NCBI RefSeq assembly: GCF_029227915.1
Contig: NC_079885.1
Coordinates: 15,387,001 to 15,451,000, forward strand
Reading direction: 5' to 3'
Length of the DNA: 64,000 nt
DNA from: Hydractinia symbiolongicarpus
Lineage: Eukaryota > Cnidaria > Hydrozoa > Anthoathecata > Hydractiniidae
Positions 12,054 to 23,881 of the stretch are shown piece by piece. A program made the position numbers and the translations under genes. Numbering within the stretch: the first letter of the stretch is position 1; each line of letters starts with the position of its first letter. Under the pieces are notes generated by a model that was not told the DNA's origin, ran no database searches, and saw nothing but the letters and a program-made list of their open reading frames with translations.

Positions 12054-12503
12054 ATTGACTTTTTCACGTTACATTATTTATCATTACGACTGGGACGTAT
12101 CTTTTTTACGCAATAGCCGCTGAGTAAATCAAGAAAGAGACATGATTAGAAGTTGCTTTCCCTTCAAAACGGCTACAATCTTGCAGCATTAAATGCGCCA
12201 CGTCGCAAATAAATGGATTACGAGGGTCAGACAAAGAAAATGGCGATGTAGTTACTTTGCTAATTAACTTTGTCATATGAAAATTAAGTCTGAAAGCACC
12301 CTAGATTTCCTTCGTTGGAACTTTTTACCGGAAATCTTAAAGCGCATGGTTGTCGTAAAGAATCGATAGCGCTTGAAACGAGCTTTCAAATGCACATAAA
12401 CACAACCTTTTTCGGATAATCCAGTCAAGAAATATGACCTTTAAAATTTAAACCATTTTTGATGTAATGTGCTAATAAATCGTAGATATCTGCCCGTTTG
12501 TTT

Positions 12504-12622
12504 GTCTACGACCATACCACGATGAACACACCTGTTCTCGTCCGATCACGGAAGTTAAGCATCGTTGGGCCGGGATAGTACTTGGATGGGGGACCGCCTG
12601 GGAACTCCCGGTGTCGTAGGCT
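12504..12622 (+). rRNA. 5S rRNA: 5S rRNA, copy 23
   Basis: Consensus except U63. Represents the intact form of the left domain together with copies 2 and 24. Confidence 0.98.
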
Positions 12623-13072
12623 ATTGACTTTTTCACGTTACATTATTTATCATTAGGACTGGGACGTATCTTTTTTACGCAATAGCCGCTGAGTAAATCA
12701 AGAAAGAGACATGATTATAAGTTGCTTTCCCTTCAAAACGGCTACAATCTTGCTGCAATAAATGCGCCACGTCGCAAATAAATGGATTACGAGCGTCAGA
12801 CAAAGAAAATGGCGATGTAGTTACTTTGCTAATTAACTTTGTCATATGAAAATTAAGTCTGAAAGTACCCTAGATTGCCTTCGTTGGAACTTTTTACCGG
12901 AAATCTTAAAGCGCATTATTGTCGTAATTAATGGATAGCGCTTGAAACGAGCTTTCAAATGCACATAAACACAACCTTTTTCGGATAATCCAGTCAAGAA
13001 ATAGGACCTTTAAAATTTAAACCATTTTTGATGTAATGTGCTAATAAATCGTAGATATCTGCCCGTTTGTTT

Positions 13073-13191
13073 GTCTACGACCATACCACGATGAACACAC
13101 CTGTTCTCGTCCGATCACGGAAGTTAAGCATCGTTGGGCCGGGATAGTACTTGGATGGGGGACCGCCTGGGAACTCCCGGTGTCGTAGGCT
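13073..13191 (+). rRNA. 5S rRNA: 5S rRNA, copy 24
   Basis: Consensus except U63. Confidence 0.98.
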
Positions 13192-13641
13192 ATTGACTTT
13201 TTCACGTTACATTATTTATCATTAGGACTGGGACGTATCTTTTTTACGCAATAGCCGCTGAGTAAATCAAGAAAGAGACATGATTAGAATTTGCTTTCCC
13301 TTCAAAACAGCTACAATCTTGCTGCAATAAATGCGCCACGTCGCAAATAAATGGATTACAAGCGTCAGACAAAGAAAATGGCGATGTAGTTACTTTGCTA
13401 ATTAACTTTGTCATATGAAAATTAAGTCTGAAAGCACCCTAGATTTCCTTTGTTGGAACTTTTTACCGGAAATCTTAAAGCGCATGATTGTCGTAAAGAA
13501 TCGATAGCGCTTAAAAAGAGCTTTCAAATGCACATAAACACGACCTATTTCGGATGATCCAGTCAAGAAATATGACCTTTAAAGTGTGAACCATTTTCGA
13601 TGTAATGTGCTAATAAATCGTAAATATCTGCCCCTTTGTGT

Positions 13642-13760
13642 GTCTACGACCATACCACGATGAACACACCTGTTCTCGTCCAATCACGGAAGTTAAGCAT
13701 CGTTGGGCCGGGATAGTACTTGGATGGGGGACCGCCTGGGAACTCCCGGTGTCGTAGGCT
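13642..13760 (+). rRNA. 5S rRNA: 5S rRNA, copy 25
   Basis: Carries G41A and U63. It has the rare CCCCTTTGTGT upstream form of copies 2 and 7. Confidence 0.96.
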
Positions 13761-14210
13761 ATTGACTTTTTCACGTTACATTATTTATCATTACGACTGG
13801 GACGTATCTTTTTTACGCAATAGCCGCCGAGTAAATCAAGAAAGAGACATGATTAGAAGTTGCTTTCCCTTCAAAACGGCTACAATCTTGCTGCAATAAA
13901 TGCGCCACGTCGCAAATAAATGGATTACGAGCGTCAGACAAAGAAGATGGCGATGTAGTTACTTTGCTAATTAACTTTGTCATATGAAAATTAAGTCTGA
14001 AAGTACCCTAGATTGCCTTCGTTGGAACTTTTTACCGGAAATCTTAAAGCGCATTATTGTCGTAATTAATGGATAGCGCTTGAAACGAGCTTTCAAATGC
14101 ACATAAACACAACCTATTTCGGATAATCCAGTCAAGAAATATGACCTTTAAAATTTAAACCATTTTTGATGTAATGTGCTAATAAATCGTAGATATCTGC
14201 CCGTTTGTTT

Positions 14211-14329
14211 GTCTACGACCATACCACGATGAACACACCTGTTCTCGTCCGATCACGGAAGTTAAGCATCGTTGGGCCGGGATAGTACTTGGATGGGGAA
14301 CCGCCTGGGAACTCCCGGTGTCGTAGGCT
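14211..14329 (+). rRNA. 5S rRNA: 5S rRNA, copy 26
   Basis: Carries U63 and G89A. It is the last U63 copy before the C63 domain, and its spacer already has right-domain features (GGGACGTG, AAGATGC). Confidence 0.95.
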
Positions 14330-14779
14330 ATTGACTTTTTCACGTTACATCATTTATCATTACGACTGTGACGTATCTTTTTTACGCAATAGCCGCTGAG
14401 TAAATCAAGTAAGGGACGTGATTAGAAGATGCTTTCCCTTCAAAACGGGTACAATCTTGCTGCAATAAATGCGCCACGTCGCAAATAAATGGATTACGAG
14501 CGTCAGACAAAGAAAATGGCGATGTAGTTACTTTGCTAATTAACTTTGTCATATGAAAATTAAGTCTGAAAGCACCCTAGATTTCCTTCGTTGGAACTTT
14601 TTACCGGAAATCTTAAAGCGCATGGTTGTCGTAAAGAATCGATAGCGCTTGAAATGAGCTTTAAAATGCACATAAACACGACCTATTTCGGATGATCCAG
14701 TCAAGAAATATGACCTTTAAAGTTTAAACCATTTTCGATGTAATGTGCTAATAAATCGTAGATATCTGCCCGTTTGTTT

Positions 14780-14898
14780 GTCTACGACCATACCACGATG
14801 AACACACCTGTTCTCGTCCGATCACGGAAGTTAAGAATCCTCGGGCCGGGATAGTACTTGGATGGGGGACCGCCTGGGAACTCCCGGTGTCGTAGGCT
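14780..14898 (+). rRNA. 5S rRNA: 5S rRNA, copy 27 (C57A+G61C class)
   Basis: Carries C57A and G61C, which turn G21-C57 into G-A and C17-G61 into C-C at the two ends of the helix II core; nt 17-21 are unchanged. First gene of the 2275-bp block repeated three times. Confidence 0.93.
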
Positions 14899-15346
14899 AT
14901 TGACTTTTTCACGTTACATTATTTATCATTACGACTGTGACGTATCTTTTTTACGCAATAGCGCTGAGTAAATCAAGTAAGGGACGTTATTTGAAGTTTC
15001 TTTCCCTTCAAAGCGGCTACGATCTGGCTGCAATAAATGCGCCACGTCGCAAATCAATGGATTACGAGCGTCAGACAAAGAAAATGGCGATGTAGTTAAT
15101 TTGCTAATTAACTTTGTCATATGAAAATTAAGTCTGCAAGTACCCTAGATTGCCTTCGTTGGAACTTTTTACCGGAAATCATAAAGCGCATTATTGTTGT
15201 CCAGAATCGATAGCGCTTAAAAAGAGCTGTCAAACGCACATAAACACGACCTATTTCGAATGATCCAGTCAAGAAATATGACCTTTAAATTTGAACCATT
15301 TTCGATGTAATGTGCTAATAAATCGTAGATATCTGCCCGTTTGTTT

Positions 15347-15465
15347 GTCTACGACCATACCACGATGAACACACCTGTTCTCGTCCGATCACGGAAGTTA
15401 AGAATCCTCGGGCCGGGATAGTACTTGGATGGGGGACCGCCTGGGAACTCCCGGTGTCGTAGGCT
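15347..15465 (+). rRNA. 5S rRNA: 5S rRNA, copy 28 (C57A+G61C class)
   Basis: Same two helix II changes as copy 27. The spacer after it has a private form (TTTTATCTTCACAAC, GCTATATAAC) also found after copies 32, 36 and 39. Confidence 0.93.
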
Positions 15466-15916
15466 ATTGACTTTTTCACGTTACATTATTTATCATTACG
15501 ACTGTGACGTATCTTTTTTACGAATTAGCCGCTGAGTAAATCAAGAAAGAGACATGATTAGAAGTTGCTTTTATCTTCACAACGGCTACGATCTGGCAGC
15601 AATAAATGCGCCAAGTCGCAAATGAATGGATTACGAGCGTCAGAAAAAGAAAATGGCGATGTAGTAACTTTGCTATATAACTTTGTCATATGAAAATTAA
15701 GTCGGAAAGCACCCTAGATTTCCTTCGTTGGAACCTTTTACCGGAAATCATAAAGCGCATTATTGTTCTCAAGAATCGATAGCGCTTAAAAAGAGCTGTC
15801 AAACGCACATAAACACGACCTATTTCGAATGATCCAGTCAAGAAATATGACCTTTAAAGTTTAAACCATTTTCGATGTAATGTGCTAATAAATCGTAGAT
15901 ATCTGCCCGTTTGTTT

Positions 15917-16035
15917 GTCTACGACCATACCACGATGAACACACCTGTTCTCGTCCGATCACGGAAGTTAAGCATCGTCGGGCCAGGATAGTACTTGGAT
16001 GGGGGACCGCCTGGGAACTCCCGGTGTCGTAGGCT
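15917..16035 (+). rRNA. 5S rRNA: 5S rRNA, copy 29 (G69A class)
   Basis: Only difference is G69A, giving an A-C mismatch with C106. Third gene of the 2275-bp block. Confidence 0.96.
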
Positions 16036-16485
16036 ATTGACTTTTTCACGTTACATCATTTATCATTACGACTGTGACGTATCTTTTTTACGCAATAGCC
16101 GCTGAGTAAATCAAGTAAGGGACGTGATTAGAAGATGCTTTCCCTTCAAAACGGGTACAATCTTGCTGCAATAAATGCGCCACGTCGCAAATAAATGGAT
16201 TACGAGCGTCAGACAAAGAAAATGGCGATGTAGTTACTTTGCTAATTAACTTTGTCATATTAAAATTAAGTCTGAAAGCACCCTAGATTTCCTTCGTTGA
16301 AACTTTTTACCGGAAATCTTAAAGCGCATGGTTGTCGTAATTAATGGATAGCGCTTGAAATGAGCTTTCAAATGCACATAAACACGACCTATTTCGGATG
16401 ATCCAGTCAAGAAATATGACCTTTAAAGTTTAAACCATTTTCGATGTAATGTGCTAATAAATCGTAGATATCTGCCCGTTTGTTT

Positions 16486-16604
16486 GTTTACGACCATACC
16501 ACGATGAACACACCTGTTCTCGTCCGATCACGGAAGTTAAGCATCGTCGGGCCGGGATAGTACTTGGATGGGGGACCGCCTGGGAACTCCCGGTGTCGTA
16601 GGCT
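16486..16604 (+). rRNA. 5S rRNA: 5S rRNA, copy 30 (C3T class)
   Basis: Only difference is C3T, which changes C3-G116 into a U-G wobble in helix I. Fourth gene of the 2275-bp block. Confidence 0.97.
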
Positions 16605-17054
16605 ATTGACTTTTTCACGTTACATTATTTATCATTACGACTGTGACGTATCTTTTTTACGAAATAGCCGCTGAGTAAATCAAGAAAGAGACATGATTAG
16701 AAGATGCTTTCCCTTCAAAACGGGTACAATCTTGCTGCAATAAATGCGCCACGTCGCAAATAAATGGATTACGAGCGTCAGACAAAGAAAATGGCGATGT
16801 AGTTACTTTGCTAATTAACTTTGTCATATGAAAATTAAGTCTGAAAGCACCCTAGATTTCCTTCGTTGGAACTTTTTACCGGAAATCTTAAAGCGCATGG
16901 TTGTCGTAAAGAATCGATAGCGCTTGAAATGAGCTTTAAAATGCACATAAACACGACCTATTTCGGATGATCCAGTCAAGAAATATGACCTTTAAAGTTT
17001 AAACCATTTTCGATGTAATGTGCTAATAAATCGTAGATATCTGCCCGTTTGTTT

Positions 17055-17173
17055 GTCTACGACCATACCACGATGAACACACCTGTTCTCGTCCGATCAC
17101 GGAAGTTAAGAATCCTCGGGCCGGGATAGTACTTGGATGGGGGACCGCCTGGGAACTCCCGGTGTCGTAGGCT
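17055..17173 (+). rRNA. 5S rRNA: 5S rRNA, copy 31 (C57A+G61C class)
   Basis: Exact positional repeat of copy 27 at +2275, with the same two changes. Confidence 0.93.
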
Positions 17174-17621
17174 ATTGACTTTTTCACGTTACATTATTTA
17201 TCATTACGACTGTGACGTATCTTTTTTACGCAATAGCGCTGAGTAAATCAAGTAAGGGACGTTATTTGAAGTTTCTTTCCCTTCAAAGCGGCTACGATCT
17301 GGCTGCAATAAATGCGCCACGTCGCAAATCAATGGATTACGAGCGTCAGACAAAGAAAATGGCGATGTAGTTAATTTGCTAATTAACTTTGTCATATGAA
17401 AATTAAGTCTGCAAGTACCCTAGATTGCCTTCGTTGGAACTTTTTACCGGAAATCATAAAGCGCATTATTGTTGTCCAGAATCGATAGCGCTTAAAAAGA
17501 GCTGTCAAACGCACATAAACACGACCTATTTCGAATGATCCAGTCAAGAAATATGACCTTTAAATTTGAACCATTTTCGATGTAATGTGCTAATAAATCG
17601 TAGATATCTGCCCGTTTGTTT

Positions 17622-17740
17622 GTCTACGACCATACCACGATGAACACACCTGTTCTCGTCCGATCACGGAAGTTAAGAATCCTCGGGCCGGGATAGTACT
17701 TGGATGGGGGACCGCCTGGGAACTCCCGGTGTCGTAGGCT
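17622..17740 (+). rRNA. 5S rRNA: 5S rRNA, copy 32 (C57A+G61C class)
   Basis: Repeat of copy 28 at +2275. Confidence 0.93.
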
Positions 17741-18191
17741 ATTGACTTTTTCACGTTACATTATTTATCATTACGACTGTGACGTATCTTTTTTACGAAT
17801 TAGCCGCTGAGTAAATCAAGAAAGAGACATGATTAGAAGTTGCTTTTATCTTCACAACGGCTACGATCTGGCAGCAATAAATGCGCCAAGTCGCAAATGA
17901 ATGGATTACGAGCGTCAGAAAAAGAAAATGGCGATGTAGTAACTTTGCTATATAACTTTGTCATATGAAAATTAAGTCGGAAAGCACCCTAGATTTCCTT
18001 CGTTGGAACCTTTTACCGGAAATCATAAAGCGCATTATTGTTCTCAAGAATCGATAGCGCTTAAAAAGAGCTGTCAAACGCACATAAACACGACCTATTT
18101 CGAATGATCCAGTCAAGAAATATGACCTTTAAAGTTTAAACCATTTTCGATGTAATGTGCTAATAAATCGTAGATATCTGCCCGTTTGTTT

Positions 18192-18310
18192 GTCTACGAC
18201 CATACCACGATGAACACACCTGTTCTCGTCCGATCACGGAAGTTAAGCATCGTCGGGCCAGGATAGTACTTGGATGGGGGACCGCCTGGGAACTCCCGGT
18301 GTCGTAGGCT
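18192..18310 (+). rRNA. 5S rRNA: 5S rRNA, copy 33 (G69A class)
   Basis: Repeat of copy 29 at +2275; only G69A. Confidence 0.96.
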
Positions 18311-18760
18311 ATTGACTTTTTCACGTTACATCATTTATCATTACGACTGTGACGTATCTTTTTTACGCAATAGCCGCTGAGTAAATCAAGTAAGGGACGT
18401 GATTAGAAGATGCTTTCCCTTCAAAACGGGTACAATCTTGCTGCAATAAATGCGCCACGTCGCAAATAAATGGATTACGAGCGTCAGACAAAGAAAATGG
18501 CGATGTAGTTACTTTGCTAATTAACTTTGTCATATTAAAATTAAGTCTGAAAGCACCCTAGATTTCCTTCGTTGAAACTTTTTACCGGAAATCTTAAAGC
18601 GCATGGTTGTCGTAATTAATGGATAGCGCTTGAAATGAGCTTTCAAATGCACATAAACACGACCTATTTCGGATGATCCAGTCAAGAAATATGACCTTTA
18701 AAGTTTAAACCATTTTCGATGTAATGTGCTAATAAATCGTAGATATCTGCCCGTTTGTTT

Positions 18761-18879
18761 GTTTACGACCATACCACGATGAACACACCTGTTCTCGTCC
18801 GATCACGGAAGTTAAGCATCGTCGGGCCGGGATAGTACTTGGATGGGGGACCGCCTGGGAACTCCCGGTGTCGTAGGCT
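18761..18879 (+). rRNA. 5S rRNA: 5S rRNA, copy 34 (C3T class)
   Basis: Repeat of copy 30 at +2275; only C3T. Confidence 0.97.
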
Positions 18880-19329
18880 ATTGACTTTTTCACGTTACAT
18901 TATTTATCATTACGACTGTGACGTATCTTTTTTACGAAATAGCCGCTGAGTAAATCAAGAAAGAGACATGATTAGAAGATGCTTTCCCTTCAAAACGGGT
19001 ACAATCTTGCTGCAATAAATGCGCCACGTCGCAAATAAATGGATTACGAGCGTCAGACAAAGAAAATGGCGATGTAGTTACTTTGCTAATTAACTTTGTC
19101 ATATGAAAATTAAGTCAGAAAGCACCCTAGATTTCCTTCGTTGGAACTTTTTACCGGAAATCTTAAAGCGCATGGTTGTCGTAAAGAATCGATAGCGCTT
19201 GAAATGAGCTTTAAAATGCACATAAACACGACCTATTTCGGATGATCCAGTCAAGAAATATGACCTTTAAAGTTTAAACCATTTTCGATGTAATGTGCTA
19301 ATAAATCGTAGATATCTGCCCGTTTGTTT

Positions 19330-19448
19330 GTCTACGACCATACCACGATGAACACACCTGTTCTCGTCCGATCACGGAAGTTAAGAATCCTCGGGCCGGG
19401 ATAGTACTTGGATGGGGGACCGCCTGGGAACTCCCGGTGTCGTAGGCT
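19330..19448 (+). rRNA. 5S rRNA: 5S rRNA, copy 35 (C57A+G61C class)
   Basis: Third occurrence of the copy 27 position. The spacer before it has a private base (AAGTCAGAAAG near 19114), one of the few differences among the three blocks. Confidence 0.93.
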
Positions 19449-19896
19449 ATTGACTTTTTCACGTTACATTATTTATCATTACGACTGTGACGTATCTTTT
19501 TTACGCAATAGCGCTGAGTAAATCAAGTAAGGGACGTTATTTGAAGTTTCTTTCCCTTCAAAGCGGCTACGATCTGGCTGCAATAAATGCGCCACGTCGC
19601 AAATCAATGGATTACGAGCGTCAGACAAAGAAAATGGCGATGTAGTTAATTTGCTAATTAACTTTGTCATATGAAAATTAAGTCTGCAAGTACCCTAGAT
19701 TGCCTTCGTTGGAACTTTTTACCGGAAATCATAAAGCGCATTATTGTTGTCCAGAATCGATAGCGCTTAAAAAGAGCTGTCAAACGCACATAAACACGAC
19801 CTATTTCGAATGATCCAGTCAAGAAATATGACCTTTAAATTTGAACCATTTTCGATGTAATGTGCTAATAAATCGTAGATATCTGCCCGTTTGTTT

Positions 19897-20015
19897 GTCT
19901 ACGACCATACCACGATGAACACACCTGTTCTCGTCCGATCACGGAAGTTAAGAATCCTCGGGCCGGGATAGTACTTGGATGGGGGACCGCCTGGGAACTC
20001 CCGGTGTCGTAGGCT
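19897..20015 (+). rRNA. 5S rRNA: 5S rRNA, copy 36 (C57A+G61C class)
   Basis: Third occurrence of the copy 28 position. Confidence 0.93.
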
Positions 20016-20466
20016 ATTGACTTTTTCACGTTACATTATTTATCATTACGACTGTGACGTATCTTTTTTACGAATTAGCCGCTGAGTAAATCAAGAAAGA
20101 GACATGATTAGAAGTTGCTTTTATCTTCACAACGGCTACGATCTGGCAGCAATAAATGCGCCAAGTCGCAAATGAATGGATTACGAGCGTCAGAAAAAGA
20201 AAATGGCGATGTAGTAACTTTGCTATATAACTTTGTCATATGAAAATTAAGTCGGAAAGCACCCTAGATTTCCTTCGTTGGAACCTTTTACCGGAAATCA
20301 TAAAGCGCATTATTGTTCTCAAGAATCGATAGCGCTTAAAAAGAGCTGTCAAACGCACATAAACACGACCTATTTCGAATGATCCAGTCAAGAAATATGA
20401 CCTTTAAAGTTTAAACCATTTTCGATGTAATGTGCTAATAAATCGTACATATCTGCCCGTTTGTTT

Positions 20467-20585
20467 GTCTACGACCATACCACGATGAACACACCTGTTC
20501 TCGTCCGATCACGGAAGTTAAGCATCGTCGGGCCAGGATAGTACTTGGATGGGGGACCGCCTGGGAACTCCCGGTGTCGTAGGCT
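20467..20585 (+). rRNA. 5S rRNA: 5S rRNA, copy 37 (G69A class)
   Basis: Only G69A. The upstream block has CGTACATATC in place of CGTAGATATC, a mark shared only with copy 40. Confidence 0.96.
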
Positions 20586-21035
20586 ATTGACTTTTTCACG
20601 TTACATCATTTATCATTACGACTGTGACGTATCTTTTTTACGCAATAGCCGCTGAGTAAATCAAGTAAGGGACGTGATTAGAAGATGCTTTCCCTTCAAA
20701 ACGGGTACAATCTTGCTGCAATAAATGCGCCACGTCGCAAATAAATGGATTACGAGCGTCAGACAAAGAAAATGGCGATGTAGTTACTTTGCTAATTAAC
20801 TTTGTCATATTAAAATTAAGTCTGAAAGCACCCTAGATTTCCTTCGTTGAAACTTTTTACCGGAAATCTTAAAGCGCATGGTTGTCGTAATTAATGGATA
20901 GCGCTTGAAATGAGCTTTCAAATGCACATAAACACGACCTATTTCGGATGATCCAGTCAAGAAATATGACCTTTAAAGTTTAAACCATTTTCGATGTAAT
21001 GTGCTAATAAATCGTAGATATCTGCCCGTTTGTTT

Positions 21036-21154
21036 GTTTACGACCATACCACGATGAACACACCTGTTCTCGTCCGATCACGGAAGTTAAGCATCGTCGG
21101 GCCGGGATAGTACTTGGATGGGGGACCGCCTGGGAACTCCCGGTGTCGTAGGCT
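21036..21154 (+). rRNA. 5S rRNA: 5S rRNA, copy 38 (C3T class)
   Basis: Only C3T. Last gene of the third 2275-bp block. Confidence 0.97.
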
Positions 21155-21604
21155 ATTGACTTTTTCACGTTACATTATTTATCATTACGACTGTGACGTA
21201 TCTTTTTTACGAAATAGCCGCTGAGTAAATCAAGAAAGAGACATGATTAGAAGATGCTTTCCCTTCAAAACGGGTACAATCTTGCTGCAATAAATGCGCC
21301 ACGTCGCAAATAAATGGATTACGAGCGTCAGACAAAGAAAATGGCGATGTAGTTACTTTGCTAATTAACTTTGTCATATGAAAATTAAGTCTGAAAGCAC
21401 CCTAGATTTCCTTCGTTGGAACTTTTTACCGGAAATCTTAAAGCGCATGGTTGTCGTAAAGAATCGATAGCGCTTGAAATGAGCTTTAAAATGCACATAA
21501 ACACGACCTATTTCGGATGATCCAGTCAAGAAATATGACCTTTAAAGTTTAAACCATTTTCGATGTAATGTGCTAATAAATCGTAGATATCTGCCCGTTT
21601 GTTT

Positions 21605-21723
21605 GTCTACGACCATACCACGATGAACACACCTGTTCTCGTCCGATCACGGAAGTTAAGAATCCTCGGGCCGGGATAGTACTTGGATGGGGGACCGCCT
21701 GGGAACTCCCGGTGTCGTAGGCT
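21605..21723 (+). rRNA. 5S rRNA: 5S rRNA, copy 39 (C57A+G61C class)
   Basis: Same two changes as copy 27, but the spacer that follows is that of the second gene of the block. One unit was therefore lost here, or a three-unit (1708 bp) piece was duplicated. Confidence 0.93.
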
Positions 21724-22174
21724 ATTGACTTTTTCACGTTACATTATTTATCATTACGACTGTGACGTATCTTTTTTACGAATTAGCCGCTGAGTAAATC
21801 AAGAAAGAGACATGATTAGAAGTTGCTTTTATCTTCACAACGGCTACGATCTGGCAGCAATAAATGCGCCAAGTCGCAAATGAATGGATTACGAGCGTCA
21901 GAAAAAGAAAATGGCGATGTAGTAACTTTGCTATATAACTTTGTCATATGAAAATTAAGTCGGAAAGCACCCTAGATTTCCTTCGTTGGAACCTTTTACC
22001 GGAAATCATAAAGCGCATTATTGTTCTCAAGAATCGATAGCGCTTAAAAAGAGCTGTCAAACGCACATAAACACGACCTATTTCGAATGATCCAGTCAAG
22101 AAATATGACCTTTAAAGTTTAAACCATTTTCGATGTAATGTGCTAATAAATCGTACATATCTGCCCGTTTGTTT

Positions 22175-22293
22175 GTCTACGACCATACCACGATGAACAC
22201 ACCTGTTCTCGTCCGATCACGGAAGTTAAGCATCGTCGGGCCAGGATAGTACTTGGATGGGGGACCGCCTGGGAACTCCCGGTGTCGTAGGCT
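22175..22293 (+). rRNA. 5S rRNA: 5S rRNA, copy 40 (G69A class)
   Basis: Only G69A. It shares the upstream CGTACATATC mark with copy 37, 1708 bp earlier. Confidence 0.96.
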
Positions 22294-22743
22294 ATTGACT
22301 TTTTCACGTTACATCATTTATCATTACGACTGTGACGTATCTTTTTTACGCAATAGCCGCTGAGTAAATCAAGTAAGGGACGTGATTAGAAGATGCTTTC
22401 CCTTCAAAACGGGTACAATCTTGCTGCAATAAATGCGCCACGTCGCAAATAAATGGATTACGAGCGTCAGACAAAGAAAATGGCGATGTAGTTACTTTGC
22501 TAATTAACTTTGTCATATGAAAATTAAGTCTGAAAGCACCCTAGATTTCCTTCGTTGAAACTTTTTACCGGAAATCTTAAAGCGCATGGTTGTCGTAATT
22601 AATGGATAGCGCTTGAAATGAGCTTTCAAATGCACATAAACACGACCTATTTCGGATGATCCAGTCAAGAAATATGACCTTTAAAGTTTAAACCATTTTC
22701 GATGTAATGTGCTAATAAATCGTAGATATCTGCCCGTTTGTTT

Positions 22744-22862
22744 GTTTACGACCATACCACGATGAACACACCTGTTCTCGTCCGATCACGGAAGTTAAGC
22801 ATCGTCGGGCCGGGATAGTACTTGGATGGGGGACCGCCTGGGAACTCCCGGTGTCGTAGGCT
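22744..22862 (+). rRNA. 5S rRNA: 5S rRNA, copy 41 (C3T class)
   Basis: Only C3T. Confidence 0.97.
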
Positions 22863-23312
22863 ATTGACTTTTTCACGTTACATTATTTATCATTACGACT
22901 GTGACGTATCTTTTTTACGAAATAGCCGCTGAGTAAATCAAGAAAGAGACATGATTAGAAGTTGCTTTCCCTTCAAAACGGCTACGATCTGGCAGCAATA
23001 AATGCGCCAAGTCGCAAATGAATGGATTACGAGCGTCAGACAAAGAAAATGGCGATGTAGTTAATTTGCTAATTAACTTTGTCATATGAAAATTAAGTCT
23101 GAAAGCACCCTAGATTTCCTTCGTTGGAACTTTTTACCGGAAATCTTAAAGCGCATGGTTGTCGTAATTAATGGATAGCGCTTGAAATGAGCTTTCAAAT
23201 GCACATAAACACGACCTATTTCGGATGATCCAGTCAAGAAATATGACCTTTAAAGTTTAAACCATTTTCGATGTAATGTGCTAATAAATCGTAGATATCT
23301 GCCCGCTTGTTT

Positions 23313-23431
23313 GTTTACGACCATACCACGATGAACACACCTGTTCTCGTCCGATCACGGAAGTTAAGCATCGTCGGGCCGGGATAGTACTTGGATGGGG
23401 GACCGCCTGGGAACTCCCGGTGTCGTAGGCT
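23313..23431 (+). rRNA. 5S rRNA: 5S rRNA, copy 42 (C3T class)
   Basis: Only C3T. Upstream CCCGCTTGTTT is private. The terminator flank reads TTAAC before T5, a mark shared with copy 52 at +5670. Confidence 0.97.
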
Positions 23432-23832
23432 ATTAACTTTTTCACGGTACATTATTTATCATTACGACTGTGACGTATCTTTTTTACGAAATAGCCGCTG
23501 AGTAAATCAAGAAAGAGACATGATTAGAAGTTGCTTTCCCTTCAAAACGGCTACGATCTGGCAGCAATAAATGCGCCAAGTCGCAAATGAATGGATTACG
23601 AGCGTCAGAAAAAGAAAATGGCGATGTAGTAACTTTGCTAATTAACTTTGTCATATGAAAATTAAGTCGGAAAGCACCCTAGATTTCCTTCGTTGGAACT
23701 TTTTACCGGAAATCATAAAGCGCATTATTGTTGTCAAGAATCGATAGCGCTTAAAAAGAGCTGTCAAACGCACATAAACACGACCTATTTCGAATGATCC
23801 AGTCAAGAAATATGACCTTTAAAGTTTGAACC

Positions 23833-23881
23833 ATTTTCGATGTAATGTGCTAATAAATCGTAGATATCTGCCCGTTTGTTT
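23833..23881 (+). promoter_or_regulatory. Conserved upstream block of 5S genes (shown on copy 43)
   Basis: The roughly 49 bases before the gene, from TTTTCGATG through TAATAAAT (23851-23858, S-31 to S-24) and GATATC to GTTTGTTT, hardly vary among the copies while the middle of the spacer varies a lot. An AT-rich element near -30 is known to aid 5S transcription in several invertebrates and fungi; that role here is inference. It is kept in all copies except 107, with single-base variants in copies 48, 65, 68, 79 (AAACC), 103 and 112 (AAGTC). Confidence 0.55.

Larger units (their letters stand above)
14780..21604 (+). repeat. Three tandem copies of a 2275-bp four-gene higher-order repeat
   Basis: Blocks 14780-17054, 17055-19329 and 19330-21604 each hold genes of class C57A+G61C, C57A+G61C, G69A and C3T, with unit lengths 567, 570, 569 and 569. 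I found only single-base differences among them (for example near 19114 and at 20448). Confidence 0.95.
19897..22940 (+). repeat. Three-unit duplication, offset 1708 bp (copies 36-38 and 39-41)
   Basis: The private CGTACATATC mark before copies 37 and 40 and the gene class order link the two stretches. They part within the spacers after copies 38 and 41. Confidence 0.75.

Noticed and set aside
14929-15120. Open frame of 63 codons on the minus strand, recurring at 17204, 19479, 26856, 36922, 38805 and 45061, and in altered form at 60442
   Set aside because: It lies wholly in the spacer, over the T tracts, and exists only in units where the loss of one base in GCAATAGCGCTG and other changes keep the frame open; nearly all other units break it. 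It is copied by unit duplication and shows no sign of coding constraint.
23821-23845. GGTTCAAAC on the minus strand, resembling a tRNA B-box
   Set aside because: No A-box at a suitable distance, no cloverleaf, and half of the units read GGTTTAAAC instead.
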